Shown here: in pieces, positions 1 to 8,855 of the stretch
Numbering within the stretch: the first letter of the stretch is position 1
Layout: the number at the start of each line of letters is the position of its first letter
NCBI RefSeq assembly: GCF_016907235.1
Contig: NZ_JAFBBO010000001.1
Location: forward strand, 3,038,001-3,102,000
DNA length: 64,000 nucleotides
Direction: 5' to 3'
Source of the DNA: Oerskovia jenensis
GTDB lineage: Bacteria > Actinomycetota > Actinomycetes > Actinomycetales > Cellulomonadaceae
Translations under genes and position numbers: made by a program
The notes under the pieces: generated by a model
Told to the model about the DNA's origin: nothing
Database searches by the model: none
The model's input: only the letters and a program-made list of their open reading frames with translations

Positions 1-1
1 G

Positions 2-817
2 GTCGACGCGGGATCGGGGCCCGACGGCCGCCCTGGCGTGCACGAGCAGACGCTCGCCTTCTACCGGCTCGTCGACGAGCTGAGGTCGCGCTACCCGGGT
101 CTCGAGATCGAGTCGTGCTCCTCGGGGGGCGGCCGGGTCGACCTCGGTGTCCTCGAACGCACCGACCGCATCTGGGCGTCCGACGACAACGACCCCCTCG
201 AGCGCCAGCAGATCAACCGGTGGACGGGTCAGCTCGTGCCGCCCGAGATGATCGGGGCGCACGTAGCGTCGGGCGCCTCGCACACGACCGGGAGGGTCCA
301 GTCATTGTCGTTCCGCGCGATCACCGCCCTGTTCGGGCATCTCGGCGTGGAGTGGGACCTGCGAGCGGCGAGCGCCACGGAGCGTGCCGAGCTCGCCGGG
401 TGGATCGCCTTCTACAAGGAGCACCGTGCGCTGCTGCACGGTGGTGAGGTGGTGCGCCTCGACCACCCGGACACCTCGCTCACCCTCCACGGCGTCGTGG
501 CCCCGGACGGGTCGGAGGCGGTGTACTCGTACGTGTCCCTCACGCGTGCCGCGGTGGCGAGCCCGGGACGTGTCCGGCTCCCCGGGCTCGAGCGTGGCGG
601 GACCTACCGCGTCGAGCCCGTCCTCGTCGGCGGCCTCCCCGACGGTGCCGACCCGGCGCCGTGGTGGGCGGGCGGGGCGGTCACGCTGAGCGGGGCGGTC
701 CTCGCCACGGCCGGCGTGGTCATGCCCGCGCTCCGGCCCGAGCAGGCCGTCCTGCTCCGCGCGCGGCGCGTCGCCGACGCCACCGGTGACGGAGACACGC
801 CTGGGTCGGCAGGGTGA
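2..817 (+). CDS. GH36-family alpha-galactosidase, C-terminal part (5' truncated by window edge)
   Basis: The reading frame is open from base 2, so this is the C-terminal ~271 residues of a larger enzyme that hydrolyses terminal alpha-galactosides. Visible GH36 signatures are the ESCSSGGGRVDLG stretch and the WASDDNDPLERQ stretch, whose SD aspartate is the expected general acid/base of the family. The nucleophile region and N-terminal beta domain lie outside the window. A beta-rich C-terminal domain follows from about residue 165. The TGA stop overlaps the GTG of the downstream EamA gene by 4 nt, suggesting translational coupling. The family call is firm; substrate is inferred. Confidence 0.88.
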   Translation, partial: VDAGSGPDGRPGVHEQTLAFYRLVDELRSRYPGLEIESCSSGGGRVDLGVLERTDRIWASDDNDPLERQQINRWTGQLVPPEMIGAHVASGASHTTGRVQSLSFRAITALFGHLGVEWDLRAASATERAELAGWIAFYKEHRALLHGGEVVRLDHPDTSLTLHGVVAPDGSEAVYSYVSLTRAAVASPGRVRLPGLERGGTYRVEPVLVGGLPDGADPAPWWAGGAVTLSGAVLATAGVVMPALRPEQAVLLRARRVADATGDGDTPGSAG

Positions 818-1659
818 CCGGGTCCGTCGTCCTCGTGGTCCTCGGTGCCGCGCTGCTGCACGGTACGTGGAACGCGATCGCCAAGGCCATCCCTGCGCGG
901 CTGGTCTCCTCGACGCTCATCGCGCTGGTGTATCTCGTCGTCGGGGGGATCGGCTGCCTGGTCCTGCCGCTCCCCGGGTCGTCCGCGTGGCCCTACCTGC
1001 TGGTGTCGGCCGCCGTCCAGACGCTCTACCTCCTGCTGCTCACGGCGGCGTACGCGACGTCGGACTTCGGCAGCGCGTACCCCCTCACCCGCGGTATCGC
1101 CGTGCTCGGCGTCACCCTCGTCTCGACGCTGTTCCTCGGGGAGCGGATGACGGCGGCGCAGCTCGGGGGCGTCGCGGTGGTCGCGCTGGCGCTGCTCACG
1201 CTGGCCTGGGCGCCGAAGGGGCGTGCGAGCACGGCGGGCACGCTCATCTCGGTCGTGGTCGGCGTCACCATCACGGCGTACTCGGTGCTCGACGGCGTCG
1301 GGGTGCGCCTCTCGGGGGAGCCGCTCAGCTATGCGGCGTGGCTGTTCCTGCTCCAGGGGGTCTCGATCCCCGTCGTCTGCCTGGTGCTGGCACGGGACAA
1401 GCGCGAGTTCGCCCGGGGACTGCGCGCGCACGCCCCGATGGGTGCGCTCGGTGGCGTCCTCTCGCTCGTGGCCTACACGATCGTCGTCTGGGCGCAGTCG
1501 GTCGCGCCGCTCGCGGTCGTCTCGGCGCTGCGTGAGACAGGCGTCCTCGCCGCAGGTGCGATCGGCTATCTCGTGTTCCGCGAACCGTTGAGCGTGCGGC
1601 GCGTCACGGCGACGATCTGCGCCGTGGCGGGGATCGTGGCGATCCGCCTCGGGGCGTGA
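814..1659 (+). CDS. EamA/DMT-family membrane transporter
   Basis: A 281-residue protein with about ten hydrophobic helices in two similar halves, the architecture of drug/metabolite transporters. The first half holds the YALTAAYATSDFG-like region (AYATSDFGSAYPLTRG) and the second half ends in the usual short EPLSVRRVTATICAVAGI helix pair. The GTG start overlaps the alpha-galactosidase stop (GTGA), so the two are probably cotranscribed and it may move a sugar or metabolite linked to galactoside breakdown. That link is inference; EamA substrates cannot be read from sequence. Confidence 0.85.
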   Translation: MTGSVVLVVLGAALLHGTWNAIAKAIPARLVSSTLIALVYLVVGGIGCLVLPLPGSSAWPYLLVSAAVQTLYLLLLTAAYATSDFGSAYPLTRGIAVLGVTLVSTLFLGERMTAAQLGGVAVVALALLTLAWAPKGRASTAGTLISVVVGVTITAYSVLDGVGVRLSGEPLSYAAWLFLLQGVSIPVVCLVLARDKREFARGLRAHAPMGALGGVLSLVAYTIVVWAQSVAPLAVVSALRETGVLAAGAIGYLVFREPLSVRRVTATICAVAGIVAIRLGA

Positions 1660-1689
1660 GGGCTCGGACGCCCTCGTCCGCCGGCGGCG

Positions 1690-2541
1690 TCAGAGCCTGT
1701 CCGCGAGCTCCTCGAGCGTCTCGGAGACCCCTGCTTCGAGCTTGATCGTGGCCAGCGGGTCTCCCCGGGTCGCACCGCGGTTGACGATCACGACGGGCTT
1801 GTCGGTCTTCACGGCGTGCTTGACGAACCGGAGCCCGCTCAGGACGGTCAACGACGAGCCGGCGACGAGCAGGGCGTCGGCCGCGTCCACCATGGCGAAG
1901 GCCCGCTCGACCCGCTCGCGCGGGACGTTCTCGCCGAAGTACACGATCTCCGGCTTGAGCACGCCGCCGCAGAACTCGCACGCGGCGGGCACGAAGTGCG
2001 AGGTCGACTCGATCACGGCGTCCGCGTCGGGCGCGGTCTCGACGTCGTCGAGGTCGCCGATGCTCTCCAGGAAGTGCGGGTTGAGCTCGGTGAGCCGGTC
2101 GGCCAGGTGCTCGCGCGAGATGACGCGCGCGCAGGACAGGCAGATCACGCGGTCGTAGCGACCGTGCAGGTCGATGACGTTGCGCGAGCCCGCGTCCTCG
2201 TGGAGCAGGTCGACGTTCTGCGTGATGATCCCTTCGAGGACGCCGCGCTCCTCGAGCCGGACCAGCGCCTTGTGGCCGGCGTTGGGGTGCGTGCGGTGTA
2301 CGCGCTGCCAGCCCACGTGGTTGCGGGCCCAGTAGTGGCGGCGGAACGCCTCGTCCCCGACGAACTGCTGGTAGGTCATGGGGTTGCGGGGCGGGGAGTC
2401 GGGCCCGCGGTAGTCGGGGATGCCCGAGTCGGTCGAGATGCCGGCACCCGTCAGCGCGGTGAGCCGCTTGCCGCGCAGCAGGTGGACGACGTCGTCGATG
2501 GTGGGGCTGGTTGCTGGGGTCGCGGGGATCTGCGGGGGCAC
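1690..2541 (-). CDS. Sir2-family NAD-dependent protein deacetylase
   Basis: A 283-residue sirtuin that would remove acyl groups from lysines using NAD+. It shows the NAD-binding GAGISTDSGIPDYRGP motif (residues ~32-47), TQNVDLLHEDAG, the catalytic histidine in DLHGRYDRV, and two Cys pairs (CLSC and CEFC) for the structural zinc. I chose the GTG at 2541 because a TACGCT hexamer ends 6 nt upstream with no ribosome binding site, the leaderless pattern repeated across this window. The frame stays open 74 codons further upstream, but that part is Arg/Pro-rich and unlike sirtuin sequence. Convergent with the EamA gene. Confidence 0.9.
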   Translation of the reverse strand: MPPQIPATPATSPTIDDVVHLLRGKRLTALTGAGISTDSGIPDYRGPDSPPRNPMTYQQFVGDEAFRRHYWARNHVGWQRVHRTHPNAGHKALVRLEERGVLEGIITQNVDLLHEDAGSRNVIDLHGRYDRVICLSCARVISREHLADRLTELNPHFLESIGDLDDVETAPDADAVIESTSHFVPAACEFCGGVLKPEIVYFGENVPRERVERAFAMVDAADALLVAGSSLTVLSGLRFVKHAVKTDKPVVIVNRGATRGDPLATIKLEAGVSETLEELADRL

Positions 2542-2547
2542 GATCCG

Positions 2548-2553
2548 AGCGTA
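2548..2553 (-). promoter_or_regulatory. -10 hexamer of sirtuin gene (leaderless)
   Basis: TACGCT on the minus strand, 6 nt before the GTG at 2541. The spacing puts the transcript 5' end at the start codon. Confidence 0.6.
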
Positions 2554-2744
2554 CGACGGCCTCGGGAGGGCTTCCACAAGGAACGGTGTGAGGTGCGGCG
2601 CCCCGGGCAGGAGGTGAGGTGGGAGGCGGCGCGGGGAGGCTCGCGCGACGTGGGATCGGGCACACGACAAACCGAGGAAATGCGCCGAGTAGGACGCCCG
2701 TCCAGGGGGCAAATCGGGGCGTTCGGCCCAACACGCCCTCGTAT

Positions 2745-2756
2745 TGGTTAAGACCC
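2745..2756. promoter_or_regulatory. Candidate DasR-responsive element
   Basis: TGGTTAAGACCC matches 9 of 12 positions of the actinobacterial dre palindrome TGGTCTAGACCA, the site bound by the GntR regulator DasR that senses GlcNAc phosphates. It lies directly against the chitinase -35 box. The match is imperfect and DasR itself is not in the window. Confidence 0.5.
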
Positions 2757-2785
2757 TTGGCAAAGGTTCCTTTCGGGTCTACTGT
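2757..2785 (+). promoter_or_regulatory. Chitinase promoter
   Basis: TTGGCA (2757-2762) and TACTGT (2780-2785) are separated by 17 bp, a good housekeeping-sigma promoter for the chitinase. The predicted start near 2792 gives a leader of about 50 nt. Confidence 0.65.
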
Positions 2786-2842
2786 GCGAGGCGTCCGAAC
2801 AAAGTTCCGGGCGTGCCCGGAGGAGAGCAACGAGGCCCTCAC

Positions 2843-4543
2843 ATGCAAGACACACCCAGACGCCGGCTCGCGCCGGTGGCGATCGCCGCAGCCGCGGTGC
2901 TCGCCGCTTCCGTCGTGGTGGCACCGGCAACCCAGGCCGCCGCCCCTACCGCCAAGCCCGCCACCACCTCGTCGTCCGCAGGCCCTGACGACATCAACGG
3001 CTACCGCAGCGTCGGCTACTTCATGGCCGACGGCCCGATCACTCGCGACTTCCACGTCGCGAACCTCGTGTCGACCGGGGCGATCAAGGACCTGACCCAC
3101 CTCAACTACGCGTTCGGCAACGTCACGACCGACCTCGTGTGCGACATCAACCAGGTGCCCGGCGAGGGCGACGCGCAGAACGACTTCCTGCGCCTCGTGC
3201 CCGCGAACCAGTCCGTCGACGGCAAGGCCGACAAGGCCGGCCAGGCGCTCGCGGGCAACTTCAACCAGCTCCGCAAGCTCAAGGCCGTCAGCCCCGACAC
3301 CAAGATCCTCGTGTCGCTGGGCGGCTGGACCTGGTCGGACAACTTCTCCGAGGCCGCGTCCACGGCCGAGGGGCGCACGAAGCTCGTGAACTCGTGCCTC
3401 GACATCTACATCAAGGGCAACCTGCCGCAGATCGGTGACAAGGGTGGGCCGGGCGCGGCCGCCGGCATCTTCGACGGCATCGACATCGACTGGGAGTGGC
3501 CCGTCACCGGTGGCGAGACCGCGAACGCGCGCCCCGAGGACAAGGAGAACTTCCTGCTCCTCATGGAGGAGTTCCGCACCTCGCTCGACGCGCTGGGCGC
3601 TCAGAGCGGTCAGGACTACCTGCTCACCGGCTTCGCCCCCGCGGGTGGCTGGAACGCCGGCCAGGGCGGATGGCTCGACCCGCGGCTCTTCGCGGTCGTC
3701 GACTTCCTCAACGTCCAGGGCTACGACTTCCACGGCGGCTGGGTCCCCAACAAGACGGGGCACCAGGGGAACCTGCACCCGGACGGCACCGAGAACTGGG
3801 GCCTGGGCCTCGACGGCGCCATGGGCATGTACGTCAACGCGGGCGCGGACCCGCAGCAGCTCAACGCGGGCCTCGCGGCCTACGGCCACGGCTGGTACGG
3901 CGTCGCGGACGGCAGTGCCGGGTGGAAGCCCGCAGCCGGCTACATCGGGACCAAGACGTACGCCGAGCTGCGCACTGTCGGCAAGGCGTACTTCGACCCG
4001 ACGATCGGCGCCTCGTGGCGCTACGACGGCGACCAGTGGTGGAGCTACGACGACAAGGCGTCCGTGAACGCGAAGGCCGAGTGGCTGGCGGTCCAGGGCT
4101 ACGGCGGCGCCATGTGGTGGGACCTCACGGGCGACTACAAGAACGAGCTCGGCTCGACCCTCGGTGCGACGCTGCGCGCGTCGACCCCCGGCCCGCAGGT
4201 CGGCGCGCAGTGCGCCGCCCCCTGGTACGGCTCGGGCGTCTACACGTCGGGCGACGTGATCTCGCACGAGGGCAACGAGTACAAGGCCAAGTGGTGGACG
4301 CGTGGCACGGCTCCCGCCGCGACCTCGGGCAGCCCGTGGCAGAAGATCGGCCCGTGCGGCACGGCCCCCGTGGTCGAGGTCGTCAAGTGTGCCCCGGCGT
4401 TCTCGCTCGAGGCCACGTACTCGGGCGGCGCGGTCGTCTCGCGTGCGGGCGTGAACCACACCGCTCAGTGGTGGACCCGTGGCGAGGTGCCCGGGAGCAA
4501 CGTCTGGGGTGCGTGGGACGCGGGTCGGCCCTGCTCGGCCTGA
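2843..4543 (+). CDS. Secreted GH18 chitinase with two chitin-binding domains
   Basis: A 566-residue extracellular endochitinase. Residues ~1-33 are a signal peptide (Arg-rich N terminus, alanine/valine core, TQAAA cleavage region). The catalytic GH18 barrel spans ~50-440, with SLGGWTWS and FDGIDIDWEW; Glu218 is the proton donor of the DxxDxDxE motif. Two CBM5/12-like modules follow at ~452-503 and ~515-566, each with the AxWWTRG pattern. ATG at 2843 is chosen because the signal peptide starts there and GAGG precedes it by 7 nt. Promoter and a candidate DasR box lie upstream, implying chitin/GlcNAc control. Confidence 0.93.
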   Translation: MQDTPRRRLAPVAIAAAAVLAASVVVAPATQAAAPTAKPATTSSSAGPDDINGYRSVGYFMADGPITRDFHVANLVSTGAIKDLTHLNYAFGNVTTDLVCDINQVPGEGDAQNDFLRLVPANQSVDGKADKAGQALAGNFNQLRKLKAVSPDTKILVSLGGWTWSDNFSEAASTAEGRTKLVNSCLDIYIKGNLPQIGDKGGPGAAAGIFDGIDIDWEWPVTGGETANARPEDKENFLLLMEEFRTSLDALGAQSGQDYLLTGFAPAGGWNAGQGGWLDPRLFAVVDFLNVQGYDFHGGWVPNKTGHQGNLHPDGTENWGLGLDGAMGMYVNAGADPQQLNAGLAAYGHGWYGVADGSAGWKPAAGYIGTKTYAELRTVGKAYFDPTIGASWRYDGDQWWSYDDKASVNAKAEWLAVQGYGGAMWWDLTGDYKNELGSTLGATLRASTPGPQVGAQCAAPWYGSGVYTSGDVISHEGNEYKAKWWTRGTAPAATSGSPWQKIGPCGTAPVVEVVKCAPAFSLEATYSGGAVVSRAGVNHTAQWWTRGEVPGSNVWGAWDAGRPCSA

Positions 4544-4578
4544 GACCTGCGTGACCGTCCCGGGTCGGTCCGGGACGG

Positions 4579-4614
4579 CCAGGGGCGCTGCACCGTCGGG
4601 TGCGGCGCCCCTGG
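4579..4614. terminator. Bidirectional hairpin terminator between chitinase and lipoprotein gene
   Basis: A 16-bp GC-rich stem with one wobble pair (4579-4594 with 4599-4614) and a GTCG loop lies between two convergent genes and can serve both. Confidence 0.7.
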
Positions 4615-4642
4615 CGCGTTCGTCGTCAGGGGCCCGACGGCG

Positions 4643-6760
4643 TCACGCGCCGCTCGTGGCCGTCCCGCCCGAGGTGTCGCTCGAGCCGGTCGAGCCGTCG
4701 GTGCCGGGCCTGCGACCGCCGCCCATGCCGCCCATGCCGCCGCCCGCGAACTCGCCCGCGACGGCTGTCGCCGCCTGCGTCGCGCCGTCGCTGGTGCCGT
4801 CCGACGAGAGCCCCGTGTCGTCCGGGGTACCGAGCGTCCCGCCGGTCCGGAAGACGTAGGTGGCGCCCGTCTCGATCTCGGGCGACGAGTAGACGACGTT
4901 CTGCGTGTCCTTGGTGACCTCGTAGGACACGAGGGTCGTGCCGTCCTCGGCGAGCACGTGGACGACGGTCCCGGCCACGGCGCTCTGGTCGAGGTTCGCG
5001 GCGACCCAGCCCTGCGACGAGTCGGTGTCGGGGGCCACGGCCATGCCCGAGCTGCCCGCCGCGAGCAGCGTGCCTCCTGAGATCGTGAACGTGCCGTTGA
5101 CGTCGAGCGCGCCGTTCCCGGCGTTCGTCGGCCCCTGGACCACGGTGGTCCCGCCCGTGATCTCGAGCGTGCCGTTGCTGTCCAGGCCGTCGCCGCCCGC
5201 GTCGACCACGAGGGTGCCGCCCGAGATCGTGAGCGAGTAGTCGCCCGCCGCCTCGCCGCCCGGTGCGCCGCCGCCCTGGCCGCCCGCCTGCCCGCCGGGA
5301 GCTGCGCCGTCGGGCATCTCGCCGGACGGCATCTCGCCGTCGGGCCTGGCCGGGGGAGCGCCGGCCGTGCCGTCGCCGGGGACCGTGCCGTCGGGCAGGG
5401 TGGGGCGCTCGCCGTCCGCCGGGGGAGTGAAGTCGTCCGGCGCCTGGCCGTCCTGCGGTGCGGGGCCCTCCTGCGCGGTGCCGGTGCCCGTGGTGTCGGT
5501 GCTCGTCCCGCCCGCGGCGTTCACGCCGTCGTCGGACGCGGTGATGTCGACGTCACCGCCCGCGAGCGTGATCGTGGCCCCTTCGAGGCCCTCGACCGAC
5601 TCCGAGACGGTGAGGGTGCCGCCCGTGATCGTGAGGTCGCCGTCGGCGTGGACGCCGTCGTCGCCCGAGGCGAGCGAGAGATTGCCACCGGAGACCGACA
5701 CGGCGCCGTTCGAGTGCAGGCCGTCGTCCGCGGCGGAGACGTCCACGGTCGCGCTGCCGCCGACCACGACCCCGACGTCGCCCTTGATGCCCTTGGCCGA
5801 GGCGTCGTCGGCGACCTCCGTGCCGGGCCCGCCTGCCGCGGTGATCTTCACGGTCGCGTCCGCGACGATCGCGTCGGTCTCGGCCTGGATGCCGTCGTCG
5901 CCCGAGGTGACGTCGACCGTCCCGCCGAGGACCGCGACGTAGCCCATGGTCTCGTCGTCGGCGTTCGTGGACTTGAGGCCGTCGGCCGCCGCGGTCACGG
6001 TGACCGACGCGTCGTCGGTCACGACGAGGTAGTCCTTGCCGCGGAGGCCGTCGTCGCCCGCGTCGACCGTGAGGGTGCCGCCCGCGATCACCAGGCCGTC
6101 CTTGCTCGCGATCCCGTCGGTCGCGGCGCTGACCACGTCGAGCGACCCGGTGCCGCCGATCGTGAGGTCGGCCGAGGAGAACAGGGCTGCGTCGGGCTCG
6201 TCGGTGCTGCCGTCCGCATCGGCGTCCACAGCAGCACCGGTGGCCTCCAGGTGATTCGTCGAGCCGTCGGCCAGGACCACGACCGCGGTCGCGGCGTCCT
6301 CGACGACGAGCGCCGAGGTCGTCGAGGACGTGACGCTCGCGCCGTCGAGCACGAGGCGCACCACGCCGTCGCCCGACGACGCCACGACGAGCCGCCCGTC
6401 GGTCAGGTCCCCCGTGACGCGGTAGGTCCCGGCCTGGGTGATCGTGACGGTCGAGCCGTCGACGGTCGCGCCGTCACCGTCCGCCCGGGCCGAGTCGCCG
6501 TCGAGCGAGATCCCGACCTCCTCGGACTCGTCCCACGAGAGGTCCTCGTCGTCCGCACCCGAGGAGTGCGGGTCGGCGTTCGCGGCCATGGCCTCCTCGG
6601 GGGTCAGGCCCGCGACCGCGGCCGAGGCCGTGGTGGCGGAGGCGGCGTCGCTCGTGGTGGTGCTCGTGCCGGTGTCCGCCGAGCAGCCGACGAGCGCGGC
6701 GGCCGTGAGCGTGGCGGTCAGGACAGCGGTCGTGACGGTGGTGGGTCTGCGGAGTCGCAT
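4643..6760 (-). CDS. Cthe_2159-like carbohydrate-binding lipoprotein
   Basis: A 705-residue secreted lipoprotein. The signal peptide ends in AALVGC (Cys26 lipidated). The body is a repetitive beta-helix-like series of short units of the type VTAAADGLKS / VTSGDDGIQA / LASGDDGVHA, typical of the Cthe_2159 (PF14262) polysaccharide-binding family whose founder binds polygalacturonate. A Gly/Pro/Asp-rich linker (~residues 480-560) divides the units. The C terminus is low-complexity. ATG at 6760 has AGGAG upstream and overlaps the TGA of the VTC gene by 1 nt. Last gene of the DUF4956-VTC operon. Function beyond surface glycan binding is unknown. Confidence 0.82.
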   Translation of the reverse strand: MRLRRPTTVTTAVLTATLTAAALVGCSADTGTSTTTSDAASATTASAAVAGLTPEEAMAANADPHSSGADDEDLSWDESEEVGISLDGDSARADGDGATVDGSTVTITQAGTYRVTGDLTDGRLVVASSGDGVVRLVLDGASVTSSTTSALVVEDAATAVVVLADGSTNHLEATGAAVDADADGSTDEPDAALFSSADLTIGGTGSLDVVSAATDGIASKDGLVIAGGTLTVDAGDDGLRGKDYLVVTDDASVTVTAAADGLKSTNADDETMGYVAVLGGTVDVTSGDDGIQAETDAIVADATVKITAAGGPGTEVADDASAKGIKGDVGVVVGGSATVDVSAADDGLHSNGAVSVSGGNLSLASGDDGVHADGDLTITGGTLTVSESVEGLEGATITLAGGDVDITASDDGVNAAGGTSTDTTGTGTAQEGPAPQDGQAPDDFTPPADGERPTLPDGTVPGDGTAGAPPARPDGEMPSGEMPDGAAPGGQAGGQGGGAPGGEAAGDYSLTISGGTLVVDAGGDGLDSNGTLEITGGTTVVQGPTNAGNGALDVNGTFTISGGTLLAAGSSGMAVAPDTDSSQGWVAANLDQSAVAGTVVHVLAEDGTTLVSYEVTKDTQNVVYSSPEIETGATYVFRTGGTLGTPDDTGLSSDGTSDGATQAATAVAGEFAGGGMGGMGGGRRPGTDGSTGSSDTSGGTATSGA

Positions 6761-7617
6761 CAGGTGCTCCTGTCGGGAGTGGTGGTCAGGGAGGGTTCGA
6801 CCCAGCGGCGGACGACACGTCGCCACGGGGTGCTCGGCAGGTCGGGGCGCAGGACCGCCAGACCCGTGCCGTACTTGGAGATGCGCTGCGGCCGGTGTCC
6901 GCTGCGCCAGAGCAGGTGGTCGAGGCACGACGGCGTCGACCCGGTCTTGGTCTCGACGACCACGAGGTCGGGGACCGCCGCGAACCGGCCCGCGGGCGTG
7001 CCCTCGTCGAGCAGCCACGTCAGGCCCGTGTCGAGCGTCGCGCGAGCCGCAGGCGCACCGGGTCTCGTCCCGGGAAGGAGCAGCGTCGAGCGCCGGTACC
7101 TGGTCACGAGGCCCGCCGCGAGCGGCAGGTCGGCCGCCTCGGGGATCGCGGCGCCGTCGAGCGTCGCCGACACGAAGCGTCGGCCCTCGCCCAGCTCGCA
7201 GCGGCCCGCGAGGTCGTGCTCCACGCGGTCCTTGACGGTCGAGCCGCGCGCGGCGCGCGTCTTGACCTCGAGCCACGCCTCGCCCGAGTCCAGGTAGGTC
7301 CGGGTACGGACCTTGAACCGCCGCCGACGGCGGTGCGCGGCCAGGTGGAAGCTCGTCAGGTCCGGGGTGTCGAAGTACACCGACTCGTACGAGAACTCCC
7401 GACGGCCGTCGACGTCGAGCACCCGCACGCCCGGCTCGCGCTCGGCCAGGTCGGCCAGGACCGCCCGTGCCTCCGCGCGCCGCAGGACGTACTTGCGGTC
7501 GATCCGGGTCTGGAGCGACGCCGAGGCCACGAGCTCGTCGAGCGACACGGGGGAGAACCCCGCGGCAGGTGCGGCGAGAGTGTCGGGCGCGGCGCCGTCG
7601 GGCAGGAGCGTGGTCAC
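6760..7617 (-). CDS. VTC-domain polyphosphate polymerase-like protein
   Basis: A 285-residue protein with the VTC domain, named for the yeast vacuolar polyphosphate polymerase Vtc4. Visible features are the basic tunnel motifs RIDRKYVL, RRRRRFKVRTRTYLD, EVKTR and the C-terminal ETKTG...KYGTG segment that line the triphosphate tunnel in the family. The GTG start overlaps the stop of the DUF4956 gene (GTGA). In bacteria this family is commonly found with DUF4956 and surface CotH or Cthe_2159 proteins, as here, so polymer synthesis from NTP at the membrane is plausible but the product is not proven. Confidence 0.85.
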   Translation of the reverse strand: MTTLLPDGAAPDTLAAPAAGFSPVSLDELVASASLQTRIDRKYVLRRAEARAVLADLAEREPGVRVLDVDGRREFSYESVYFDTPDLTSFHLAAHRRRRRFKVRTRTYLDSGEAWLEVKTRAARGSTVKDRVEHDLAGRCELGEGRRFVSATLDGAAIPEAADLPLAAGLVTRYRRSTLLLPGTRPGAPAARATLDTGLTWLLDEGTPAGRFAAVPDLVVVETKTGSTPSCLDHLLWRSGHRPQRISKYGTGLAVLRPDLPSTPWRRVVRRWVEPSLTTTPDRST

Positions 7618-8258
7618 GCCGTCACCCCCGTGCGGGCTGCAGGCCCGGTCGGGGCCGCGAGGGCCGCGGCGACGTCGACCCCGCTGCTCGCCGCGACGCC
7701 GCCGCCCGGGGCGACCTCGAAGCGGACGTCGACCAGGGTCGTGTCGTTCACCAGGTCGAGGCGCTGGACCGACGCCGAGTGCACGTGCGCCCCGAGGAGC
7801 TGTTCGAGGTAGGCGACGAGGCCGGCCTCGTCGGGGAGCGCGCGGTCGAGCAGGACGACCTGACTGCGGTGGCGCCGCAGCAGCCGCGGGTGGTCCGCGA
7901 CCGCCATGACCACCAGGATCAGGGCGCTGCCCGCGACGCCGAGCCAGCCCGCGGTCGCGCCGAGGCCCCCTAGGAGGCCCAGGGCGAGGGCCGCGAAGTA
8001 GTACGCGACCTCGTGCTGGCTGAGCTCGGTCGACCGCAGCCGGATGATCGACAGGACGCCGAAGAGGCCCAGGCCCAGGCCCGCGCCGACCGTGCTGCTC
8101 GCGAGCGTCGCCGCGACCGCCAGCACGCCCACGTTCACGCCCAGGTAGGCCACGACCAGGTCGCGGCGCCGATGACGCGGGAAGTAGAGGCCGAACGTCA
8201 GGACGAGCACGGCGACCAGGTCGACGAGGTACAGCGCGAGCTGTGGGGGCTGGGTCAC
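7614..8258 (-). CDS. DUF4956 family membrane protein
   Basis: A 214-residue protein with about four N-terminal transmembrane helices (residues ~8-130) and a soluble C-terminal domain. The SIIRLRSTELSQHEVAYYFAALALG segment is characteristic of DUF4956. GTG at 8258 has GGAGG at good spacing. First gene of a tightly overlapping operon with the VTC polymerase and Cthe_2159 lipoprotein; it may anchor the polymerase or export its product, which is inference from conserved neighbourhood. Confidence 0.82.
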   Translation of the reverse strand: MTQPPQLALYLVDLVAVLVLTFGLYFPRHRRRDLVVAYLGVNVGVLAVAATLASSTVGAGLGLGLFGVLSIIRLRSTELSQHEVAYYFAALALGLLGGLGATAGWLGVAGSALILVVMAVADHPRLLRRHRSQVVLLDRALPDEAGLVAYLEQLLGAHVHSASVQRLDLVNDTTLVDVRFEVAPGGGVAASSGVDVAAALAAPTGPAARTGVTA

Positions 8259-8496
8259 GGGTGACCTCCAGGTGACGGGGAAGTGAACTCCTCCATGGAG
8301 CCGCCCGAACCTGTGAGGTCGCTATGACACGGGGTAGGTGAGGATGTGAGTTCGGGGTGCGTCGGGTGCCCGACGGCGGGGCTCGCCCCGGGCGTCCGAC
8401 GGCGGCCTCCCACGGGTGCCGGCAGGCGTGCGGGGTGCCCGATTCGGTCCAGGCGCCGCGAGCGGGTATCCTTCTGCAGCCGGGACTTCCCGGCTG

Positions 8497-8583
8497 GGTA
8501 GCGTGTCCGAGTGGCCTAAGGAGCACGCCTCGAAAGCGTGTGTGGGTGAAAGTCCACCGTGAGTTCGAATCTCACCGCTACCG
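8497..8583 (+). tRNA. tRNA-Ser (CGA)
   Basis: Acceptor strands GGTAGCG and CGCTACC pair, with discriminator G. The anticodon loop CTCGAAA gives CGA (reads UCG). A long variable arm marks a class II serine tRNA, and GTTCGAATC is the T-arm. CCA is not encoded. Confidence 0.95.
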
Positions 8584-8588
8584 CAAGC

Positions 8589-8623
8589 ACGAAGGGTCCC
8601 GACCAGTGGTCGGGGCCCTTCGT
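8589..8623 (+). terminator. Hairpin terminator after tRNA-Ser(CGA)
   Basis: A stem of about 16 bp with one wobble (ACGAAGGGTCCCGACC with its complement) starts 6 nt after the tRNA and is followed by CGTTCCC. Confidence 0.75.
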
Positions 8624-8855
8624 CGTTCCCGATAGCGCATCGAGTGCTTGGGGCGGGCCGAGGTAGAGGCGGGGGCGTTGTTTCGGGGGTCGCCAACAAT
8701 TGTTGACGCTCTCTCAAGACCACCACTCGCCGCCCACCAGGGGTTTCGGGGCGAGGCCGGCCCCGACGCCCGCAAAAACCGACGACGACCCGAGCGCTCG
8801 TCCGGCAGGATGGGCCGGCCGGGAGCGTCCCGCCACAGTCACCGCGGGAGACCTG

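Noticed and set aside
1665-1680. Terminator between EamA and sirtuin genes
   Set aside because: Only a 6-bp stem (CGGACG/CGTCCG); too weak to call.
1604-4459. Very long minus-strand open frame antisense to the chitinase and sirtuin region
   Set aside because: Arg/Ala/Val-rich translation without domains; it mirrors the codon bias of the real genes. Only the sirtuin (another frame) and chitinase show family motifs.
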